A stretch of DNA of 64,000 nucleotides, from NCBI GenBank assembly GCA_025128135.1, contig JAHLYW010000016.1:43696-107695 (forward strand), given 5' to 3'. A program made the position numbers and the translations under genes. The DNA comes from Synechococcus sp. CS-1325. Its GTDB lineage: Bacteria; Cyanobacteriota; Cyanobacteriia; PCC-6307; Cyanobiaceae. The notes under the pieces are model-generated. The model was not told the DNA's origin. It ran no database searches and saw nothing but the letters and a program-made list of their open reading frames with translations. This document shows positions 54,862-62,900 of the stretch, in pieces; within the stretch, counting starts at the first letter, position 1; every line of letters begins with the position of its first letter.

Positions 54862-57791
54862 CAAGCGCTCTCCTGTTGGCGCGACTGGGCGTAGTAGCGG
54901 CCCTGAAGGCTGATCAGTTCGGCATGGCTGCCGGTTTCGACGATCGCTCCCTGGTGCATCACCACGATCAGGTCGGCGCGGCGGATCGTGTTGAGACGAT
55001 GGGTGATGAAGAAGGTGGTGCAACCGGCCATCCGCTCGCGGAGGTTGTCGCAGACCCGGCGTTCGGTGTCGTAATCGAGGGCGCTGGTGGCCTCATCCAT
55101 CACCAGCAGCTTCGGGTTGCCGAGCAGGGTGCGGGCGATGGCCAGGCGCTGACGCTGCCCTCCGGAGAGCGATGCCCCCCGCTCGCCAAGCATGGAGCTG
55201 TAGCCATCAGGCAACGCCATGATGAAATCATGGGCCTCCGCGGCGCGGGCGGCGGAAACGATCGCTTCACTGGTGGCTTCTGGATTGGTGAGGGCGATGT
55301 TCGTGCTGATCGAACCGGAGAACAGCAACGGTTCCTGGGGCACGATGCCGATCTGGCGGCGTAGGGAATAGAGCTCCACCTTGTCGATGTCGTACTGGTC
55401 GATCAGGATCTGCCCGGAGCTGGGGCTGTAGAGCCGGGGCAACAACTTCATCAGGGTGCTCTTGCCGCTGCCGCTCTGGCCAACGATTCCCACGAAGGTG
55501 CCTGGCTGGATGGTGAGATTGATGTTCTTGAGAACCTCCGGAGTGGCTGGGCTGAACCGAAAGCTGACGGCCTGAAAATCCACCAGACCAACCAACGGTG
55601 GCAGGGGGATCTTGGCCTGGTCGGCCTGGTTCGATTCCTCGGGTGTGTCCACCACATCGGCCAGCCGCTCGAACGACACCCGCAATTCCTGAATGTTCTG
55701 CCAGATCGAGGAGAGCCGCAGCAGCGGCTGGGTGACGAAGCCACTGATGATCCGGAAGGCGATCAGCTGACCCAGGGTGAGTTCGCCCTTGAGCACGAGG
55801 CTGGCACCCACCCAGAGCACCATCAGCTGGGAGAGCTTCTGGAGCACCTGGCTGGTTTCATTGAGGGCGGTGCCGGTGATCGCCTTCTCGAAGCTGCGGG
55901 CGATGTATTTGCTGTAGTACTCCTGCCACTTCCAGCGACTCACCATCTCGACGTTCTGGGCCTTCACCGTCTGGATGCCGGTGAGCACCTCCACCAGATG
56001 GGACTGGGTGCGGGCGTTCTCCTCGGCGGTGCTGCGGATCTGGCGACGGATCAGGGGAGAGCCCAGCAGGGTGAGGGCGATCTGGATCGGCAGGACAGCC
56101 AGAGCGATCAGGGTGAGCAGCCAGCTGTAGAGCAGCATCACCAGGATGTAGATCACCGAAAACACCGCATCGAGCACGGTGAGCAGGGCCTGGCCGGTGA
56201 GGAAGTTGCGGATTTTCTCCAGTTCGGCGATCCGGGTGCCGAGCTCACCGACCGGCCGTCGATCGAAGTACCCCAGCGGCAGCCGCAGCAGGTGATCGAT
56301 CACCTCGGCACCGAGCCGCAGATCGATGCGATTGGTGGTGTCGGTGAACAGGAAGGTGCGCATGCTGCCGATCAACCCCTCCATCAGCGTTACCACCACA
56401 AGGGCAAAACCCAGCACCTGAAGGGTGTCGAGGCTGCGCTGGGAGATCACCTTGTCGATGATCACCTGGATCAGCAGGGGATTGGCCAGGCTGAACAGCT
56501 GCACCACGAAGGAGGCCAGCAGCACCTGCAGCAACATGCCGCGATAGCGCTGCAGCGCCGGCCAGAACCAACCCGGGCCGAAACGCTGCTCGGGGCTGCT
56601 GTTGCTGCGCTCCAGCATCAACAGCTCGATCCCCTCCGGGAAGTGTTCCTCCAGCTCGGGCGGCGAGAGTTGAACCCAGCCATCCCGGGGGGAGGCAAGC
56701 CGAAGGCCTGCGGCATTGCTGGCGGTGGCAATGGCAAAGCCGCCGTTCCAGGGCAGCAGGCAGGGGGTGAGGAGGCGGGTGGCGGCGCGGGCGGGCACCT
56801 TGGCGCCGCTGACATGCAGCCCGAGCGTGGCCGCCAGCTGGCCGCAGAGCGGCAGATCCGGCGCCGGTTGGCGCCGCAGGGCACTGCGCAGGCTGGATTC
56901 GATCGCGTCGCGGCGGAAGGGAAGCTCCAGCAGCGTGGCCAGCATCTGAAAGCAGGCCAGGGTTTCATCCAGGGGGCCACTGGCGCGGATCAGGCGCAGC
57001 TGCCTGGCCGGATCGGACTGGCCGAGGTCGAGGTCGGAGGCAAGGGGTGGCCCGGCTGGATGCTCCTCGCCAGGCCCTGCATCCGGGTCGGAGAAGGGAG
57101 CGGCGACCACGGCGAGCAGGGCCGCCGGCAGGGCGATCAGCCGGGCCGGCAGGGGTGGACGGACCACGGGCAGGGGATCGCCACGGCGCAGCACCGTTCC
57201 AATCTCCGCTCCACCCAGGTTGGCGCTGGCCACCACCAGAACCTCCTCTTCGCCCAGCGTGGCCCACACCCCCGGCCCGGCCGCCAGCAGACGGGCCTGA
57301 GCGCTGGCCTGGATCAGGCTCTGCCGTTGCTGATCGGAATCGAAGCAGCGGGCACTGTCGACATGGAGCACCGTCAGCAGCGCCTGCAGCTCGGCCGGCC
57401 AGAGCTGGGCGGCACACCAGCTGCGGAAGGCCGCACTGCTGGCGTGGAGCTCCAGGATGAGGCGATCCGGCAAGGTGACGGCCCGAACGGCACTGGCGGC
57501 ACTCACCTCTTCACAGGCCGCAGCGCGCAGCAGCGAGGCCAGACCAATGATGGAGCCAGGTCCGAGCCGCTCCAGGGTGAATGGCAGACCGTTGGTTTCG
57601 GCCAGCAGGCGGGCCTGGCCTTCCAGCAGCACCACCACCCGATCGGCGAGCACGTCGGCGCGGCTGATCGAGGCCCCGACGGGGTAATCCACCAGGGTTT
57701 GGGCCTCAGCCAGCCGCTGCTGATCGGCAGCGGGGAGATCGCGGAATGGGGCCAGGTCCAGCAGGGAGCCGGGGGGGAGCAGGGTGGTCAT
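54861..57791 (-). CDS. Type I secretion ABC exporter, CNB-like and C39-like fused
   Basis: A 976-residue HlyB-class exporter. Residues about 12-130 resemble a cyclic-nucleotide-binding domain (FRDLPAADQQRLAEA, VVLLEGQARLL) but the cassette reads IIGLASLLRAAACEEV, lacking the Glu and Arg that hold cNMP. Residues 270-395 are a C39-like domain (ACFQMLATLLEL, PWNGGFAIATA) whose catalytic His position is Gly, so it is probably a non-cleaving substrate dock as in HlyB. The membrane part spans about 415-690. The ATPase has GQSGSGKST, LSGGQRQRLAIARTLL, LLVMDEATSALD and FFITHRLNTIR. It lies between the PpiC-like gene and hlyD. Confidence 0.93.
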   Translation of the reverse strand: MTTLLPPGSLLDLAPFRDLPAADQQRLAEAQTLVDYPVGASISRADVLADRVVVLLEGQARLLAETNGLPFTLERLGPGSIIGLASLLRAAACEEVSAASAVRAVTLPDRLILELHASSAAFRSWCAAQLWPAELQALLTVLHVDSARCFDSDQQRQSLIQASAQARLLAAGPGVWATLGEEEVLVVASANLGGAEIGTVLRRGDPLPVVRPPLPARLIALPAALLAVVAAPFSDPDAGPGEEHPAGPPLASDLDLGQSDPARQLRLIRASGPLDETLACFQMLATLLELPFRRDAIESSLRSALRRQPAPDLPLCGQLAATLGLHVSGAKVPARAATRLLTPCLLPWNGGFAIATASNAAGLRLASPRDGWVQLSPPELEEHFPEGIELLMLERSNSSPEQRFGPGWFWPALQRYRGMLLQVLLASFVVQLFSLANPLLIQVIIDKVISQRSLDTLQVLGFALVVVTLMEGLIGSMRTFLFTDTTNRIDLRLGAEVIDHLLRLPLGYFDRRPVGELGTRIAELEKIRNFLTGQALLTVLDAVFSVIYILVMLLYSWLLTLIALAVLPIQIALTLLGSPLIRRQIRSTAEENARTQSHLVEVLTGIQTVKAQNVEMVSRWKWQEYYSKYIARSFEKAITGTALNETSQVLQKLSQLMVLWVGASLVLKGELTLGQLIAFRIISGFVTQPLLRLSSIWQNIQELRVSFERLADVVDTPEESNQADQAKIPLPPLVGLVDFQAVSFRFSPATPEVLKNINLTIQPGTFVGIVGQSGSGKSTLMKLLPRLYSPSSGQILIDQYDIDKVELYSLRRQIGIVPQEPLLFSGSISTNIALTNPEATSEAIVSAARAAEAHDFIMALPDGYSSMLGERGASLSGGQRQRLAIARTLLGNPKLLVMDEATSALDYDTERRVCDNLRERMAGCTTFFITHRLNTIRRADLIVVMHQGAIVETGSHAELISLQGRYYAQSRQQESA

Positions 57792-58561
57792 CGATCCAGG
57801 ATCGACAGGCCGGGCAACTGCTGCCGCACGCTCTCCTCCACCCAGGCCTCGAACAGCTCACGGGCCATCGCCAGCTCTGTGGCGGCATCGAAACAGGCCG
57901 GCCGCAACGCTTCAAGACGCACAACCAGCCACCAACTATCGATCCGCAGGGGGAGGCGCAACTGGCCCGGCTGGCTGCTGCGCAGCAACTCGGCGAGGGC
58001 TGGATGGGCCTGGATCAATGGCACAGGACCGATCACGCCGCGGGTGCGCTGTTCCGGCCCCATGGCATGGCTGGCGGCGAGTTCGGCGAAGTCGGCTTCT
58101 CCTTCAGCGATGCGGAGGTAGAGCTCCCGGGCCAGAGAAGCCTCACGAACCCGCAGCAGGCTGTAGACCACCTCATCAAGCTGATGCTTGCGGGCCAGGA
58201 AGTGGTTTTCGCTCCGATGAGCGAAGTGCTCGCGGCAATGGGCCTCGATGCGGCTGGGAAGTTCCGCCTGCCAGGCGGCATCAGCACGGCTGAGGCCGCG
58301 CTGATGGCAGAAGGTATCCAGCTCCGCTTCGCTGCCGATGCCATGGCAACGGCACCAGCCCTGGAAAGCCGCCTGGCGATCCTGCTCTGACAGGGCAATG
58401 GCCTTGACCGCAGCAGCGATGATCTGCTTGCGCAGCAGCGGCAGCAGCAGATCGTGGCGACTGAGCCAACGCCGCTGATCAGCGGTGATGGGAAAGGTGT
58501 CTGGGGTCGCGGCACCAATGCTGAATGGCTGGATCGCCGCCATGCTTTGCCGAGATTCCAT
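57788..58561 (-). CDS. PpiC/SurA-like peptidyl-prolyl isomerase of the T1SS operon
   Basis: A 257-residue protein with an N-terminal helical SurA-like part (residues 1-115, QRRWLSRHDLLLPLLRKQIIAAA) and a parvulin-type PpiC domain at about 120-225: DEVVYSLLRVREASLARELYLRIAEGEADFAELAASHA, RTRGVIGPVPLIQAHPALAELL and RIDSWWLVVRLEAL. No signal peptide is seen, so it probably acts in the cytosol on the substrate before export, which is inference. The ATG at 58561 starts the operon; the stop overlaps the exporter start by 4 bp (ATGA). Such isomerase-exporter-adaptor operons occur in other cyanobacteria. Confidence 0.85.
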   Translation of the reverse strand: MESRQSMAAIQPFSIGAATPDTFPITADQRRWLSRHDLLLPLLRKQIIAAAVKAIALSEQDRQAAFQGWCRCHGIGSEAELDTFCHQRGLSRADAAWQAELPSRIEAHCREHFAHRSENHFLARKHQLDEVVYSLLRVREASLARELYLRIAEGEADFAELAASHAMGPEQRTRGVIGPVPLIQAHPALAELLRSSQPGQLRLPLRIDSWWLVVRLEALRPACFDAATELAMARELFEAWVEESVRQQLPGLSILDR

Positions 58562-58659
58562 CAAGAGAATACAGAGCGCCGCCGGGCGAAGGTGTCGGAG
58601 GGTCGATGGGCTTCACACTCTGGGCAGGTGATGGCCTCGACAAGACCGAAACCCAGCCG

Positions 58660-59904
58660 ATGAACGTGCTGTTCGTGCATCAGAATTTTCCGGGTCAGTA
58701 CCGCCACCTGGCGGCCGCCCTGGTGGCCCGTGGCGATCAGGTGACAGCGATCGGCGGACCCACGGCGCAGCCGCTGGACGGAGTACTGCTGCATCGCTAC
58801 AACCCCTTGCCAGCAGGTGGAGTGCCGGCCTGCCACGACTGGGCAGCCGACCTGCAGACCAAGGTGCTGCGCGGCGAGGCGGTGGCAACCCGGATCGACG
58901 TGTTGCGAAGCCAGGGGCTCAAGGTGGATCTGGTGATCGGCCATCCCGGCTGGGGCGAGCTGCTGGCCATCAAGGATGTGCTGCCCGGGGTACCGGTGCT
59001 GCACCAGCTGGAGTTCTTTTATCAATTGGCGGGTGCCGATGCCGGCTTCGATCCGGAGTTCACCAGGCCGGGCTGGCCTTCCCGGGCCCGGCTGCGCCTG
59101 CGGCGTGCGCCCCAGCTGCTGGCCCTGGAAGACCTCGACTGGGGCCTGGCTCCCACCCGATGGCAGGCCAGCACCGCACCGATCGCCTACCGCGATCGGA
59201 TCAGCGTGATCCATGAAGGCATCGACACCCAGCTGGTGGCACCGCGGCAAGGTGCCGAGATTCGGCTGGAGCGGGCGGGCCTCACCCTGCGGCCCGGTGA
59301 TGAGGTGGTGAGTTTCGTGGCCCGCAACCTGGAGCCCTACCGGGGCATTCACTGCTTTCTGCGGATGCTGCCGTTGCTGCAGCAGCTGCGCCCCAAAGCG
59401 CGGGTGGTGATCGTGGGCGAGGAGGGCGTGAGCTACGGGGCACCGCCACCAGGAGGCGGCAGCTGGAAGCAGGTGCTGTTGGAGGAGCTCGCCGGCAGGC
59501 TCGATCTTTCCAGGATTCACTTTGTGGGAAGGGTGCCCCATCCGGTGTTGCACGAGCTATTCCGGATCTGCGCCTGCCATGTGTATCTCACCTATCCGTT
59601 CGTGCTGAGCTGGAGCCTGCTGGAAGCGATGGCCTGCGGCGCCGTGGTGATCGGTTCGGCCACCGCGCCGGTGCAGGAGGTGATCGAAGCGGGCCGCAAT
59701 GGTTTGCTGGTGAACTTCTTTGATCAGGAGGGCCTAGCGAATGCCATCGCTTCGGTGCTTGCGGACCCCAAACGTTTCAGCTCCCTGGGCCTAGCGGCCC
59801 GCCAGACAGTGGTGGAGGGCTACGACCTGGCGAGCGTATGCCTGCCGGCCCAGCTGCAGCTGGTGGATGAACTGGCAGCTGGGCGGTTGCCGTTGCTCAG
59901 GTGA
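58660..59904 (+). CDS. GT4-type glycosyltransferase near the T1SS locus
   Basis: A 414-residue GT-B glycosyltransferase. It starts MNVLFVHQNFPGQYRHLAAAL (ATG 58660; the upstream 45 residues are not conserved), continues LVIGHPGWGELLAIKDVLPGVPVLHQLEFFYQL, and has the GT4 donor site with SFVARNLEPYRGIHCFLRMLP, VGRVPHPVLHELFRICACHVYLTYPF and SWSLLEAMACGAVVIGSATAPVQEVI. It lies between the secretion operon (divergent, 98 bp) and the RTX gene (convergent, 8-bp overlap). A role in glycosylating the exported protein or its surface anchor is possible but unproven. Confidence 0.88.
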   Translation: MNVLFVHQNFPGQYRHLAAALVARGDQVTAIGGPTAQPLDGVLLHRYNPLPAGGVPACHDWAADLQTKVLRGEAVATRIDVLRSQGLKVDLVIGHPGWGELLAIKDVLPGVPVLHQLEFFYQLAGADAGFDPEFTRPGWPSRARLRLRRAPQLLALEDLDWGLAPTRWQASTAPIAYRDRISVIHEGIDTQLVAPRQGAEIRLERAGLTLRPGDEVVSFVARNLEPYRGIHCFLRMLPLLQQLRPKARVVIVGEEGVSYGAPPPGGGSWKQVLLEELAGRLDLSRIHFVGRVPHPVLHELFRICACHVYLTYPFVLSWSLLEAMACGAVVIGSATAPVQEVIEAGRNGLLVNFFDQEGLANAIASVLADPKRFSSLGLAARQTVVEGYDLASVCLPAQLQLVDELAAGRLPLLR

Positions 59905-62900
59905 TGGTGAAGAAGGTGTTGGTGAGGGCTAGGTCGGGCGTGAGGGTGGCGAAGGCGATGGAGCCAATGGCACCGGTACCATCGCGGTCATAGAGCAGGG
60001 AGCCGATAGTTGAATCGTAAAGAATGCGCTGGTCAGCTGTTGTTGCTGCGGCACCGACGAAGAATGCCGAGGCCGCCAAGGTCCCCGCCGCGGCGAGGGA
60101 GGGAGCGGTGAAGAAGCTATTCTCTAATTGAATGATCTCGCCTAGGGCGATATCAAAATTAGTGATCGAATCGATATTGGTGCTGGCATCAAGAGTTGAA
60201 GCAAACCGATAGGTGTCTTTACCAAGGCCACCGGTGAGGGTGTCATTGCCTCCTGCTCCATTTAGAAGATTTTCGCCGTCGTTGCCGGTGATGATATTGC
60301 CGAGGCTGTTGCCCGTGCCGGTGATGTTTGCTGCTCCCGTAAGGATGAGGTTCTCGACGTTCGTTGTCAGCGTGTAGGCCGCAAGCGAACTCCTCACCGT
60401 ATCCGTGCCTCCGAGGACGGCATCGGCGTTACTTTCAACAACGAGGTCTCCAATAGTTGCGACGGTGTAAGTGTCGTTGCCATTGCCACCGGTCAGCGTA
60501 TCGATGCCGTCAACTCCGTTGAGGCTGTCATCGCCTCCCTTGAGGATGTTGGCGGCCTCATTTCCTAGTATGGCATTCCTCCCGCTGTTGCCAGTGCCGT
60601 CGATGGGCGCCAGACCGGTGAGGGTGAGGTTCTCCACATTGGCGGTGAGTGTGTAGGCCGCCAGGGAACTCAGGACTGTGTCGGTACCGCCGGCAGCAGC
60701 GGCGTTGGTTTCAACAACGATGTCACCAGCTGCGACGGTGTAGGTGTCGTTGCCATCACCACCGGTCAGCGTGTCGATGCCGTCAACTCCGAGGAGGCTG
60801 TCGGCGCCTCCCTTGAGGCTGTTAGCGAAGGCATTGCCGGTTATCGCGTTGGCCAGGCTGTTGCCCGTGCCGCTGAGGGCTGTGGCTACTGGCGCGAGGG
60901 TGAGGTTTTCCACGTTGTCTGTCAGCGTGTAGGCCGCCAAAGAACTCAGCACCCTGTCGATACCACCAGTAATCGAATCGGCATTGGTTTCCACCACCAG
61001 ATCGCCCACCGTTTCAATGGTGTAGGTGTCGTTGCCATTCCCGCCGGTCAGCGTGTCGATGCCGGTGCCACCACCGATGAGGCTGTTGGCCTGGCTATTA
61101 CCTGTGAGCGTATCGCCTAGGGCACCACCGATCAGGTTCTCAAAGTTTGTGGCCGAACCAAGGGTGAGGCTGAGGTTGCCGTTGACAACCTGGATGGTGG
61201 CCAAGCTCAGGTCGACGTTGACTGCGATGGTGGTGGTTGCAGTGAAATCAAGGCTGTCGATACCGCCACCGTCCTCATTGAGGATGTCAGCGCCGAGGGC
61301 CAGATCTGCATCAAAGAGATAGGTGTCGTTGTTAGCAGCACCTGTAAGTGTGTCGCTGCCACCGCCACCGGTGAGGCTGTTGGCCAATGAGTTGCCGGTG
61401 AGGGTGTCAGCGAGGCTGCCACCGATGAGGTTCTCAAAGGTGCTAGCTAAACCAAGGATGAGGCTCAGGTTGGTGGTGGCGACAACCTGGATGGTGGCTA
61501 CAGCGAGGCTGAGGTTGATTGCTCTGGTGCTGGTGGCACTGAAATTGAGGGTGTCAATGCCACCACCGGCTTCATTGAGGGTGTCAGCGCCTAGAACAAG
61601 GTCTGCATCAAAGAGATAGGTGTCGTTACCGGCACCACCTATCAGGGTGTCGTTGCCGCCGCCACCGGTGAAGCTGTTGGCCGCCAAGTTGCCAGTGATC
61701 ACATTGGCGAGGCTGTTGCCTGTGCCGCTGATGCCTGCTCCCTCGAGGGTGAGGTTTTCCACATTTGCTGTCAGCGTGTAGGCCGCTAGGGAACTCTTCA
61801 CCTCATCCGTGCCCCCGATGACCGCATCGGCGGTGATTTCAACAACGAGGTCACCAACGGTCGCAACGGTATACGTGTCGTTGCCATCACCACCGGTCAG
61901 CGTGTCGATGCCGTCAACTCCGAGGAGGCTGTCGTCGCCCCCTTTGAGACTGTTAGCAAAGCCATTGCCAGTGATCGCGTTGGCCAGGCTGTTGCCCGTG
62001 CCGCTGCTGGGTGCTCCTCCGGTGAGAATGAGGTTTTCCACGTTGGCCGTCAGTGTGTGGGTCGCCGCGGAGCTCAGGACCGTATCAATCCCTCCAGTAA
62101 TCGAATCGGCATTGGTTTCCACCACCACATCACCAATGTCGTCAACGGTATAAGTGTCATTACCGTCGCCACCTGTGAGCGTATCGGCGCCGGCAGCTCC
62201 ATCGAGGCTATCGATGCCTGCTAATCCATCAAGGCTGTTGTTGCCGGTGTTGCCAAGCAAGCTGTTGTTGAGGCTGTTGCCCGTGCCGTTGATGGGTGCT
62301 CCTCCCGTGAGGGTGAGGTTTTCCACGTTGGCCGTCAGTGTGTGGGTCGCCGCGGAGCTCAGGACCGTGTCAATGCCGCCAGTAATCGAATCGGCATTGC
62401 TTTCCACAACCACATCACCGATGTTGTCCACGATGTAGGTGTCGTTGCCGTCGCCACCGGTGAGTGTGTCGGCGCCGAGGGCTCCGTCGAGGCTGTCGTT
62501 GCCTGCTAATCCGTCAAGGCTGTTGTTGCCGATGTTGCCAAGCAGATTGTTGTCGAGGCTGTTGCCCGTGCCGTTGCTGTTGGCTGATCCCGTCAGGGTG
62601 AGATTTTCCACATTCGCTGTCAGCGTATAGTTCGCCAGCGAACTCAGCACGCCGTCGACGCCGCCAGTGATCGAATCGGCGTTGCTTTCAATAATGAGGT
62701 CACCAACGGTTCGGACGGTATACGTATCATTGCCATCACCACCGGTCAGCGTGTCGATCCCGTCAGCTCCATTGAGGCTGTCGGCGCCTCCCTTGAGATT
62801 GTTGGCGGCGCTGTTGCCGATGATCGCGTTGGCAAGCGTGTTGCCAGTTCCGTTGATGGCGGCTACACCGGTGAGGGTGAGGTTTTCAACGTTGTCGTTA

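Noticed and set aside
55998-58121. 707-codon plus-strand frame opposite the ABC exporter
   Set aside because: Antisense shadow; the minus-strand frame carries all ABC transporter motifs.
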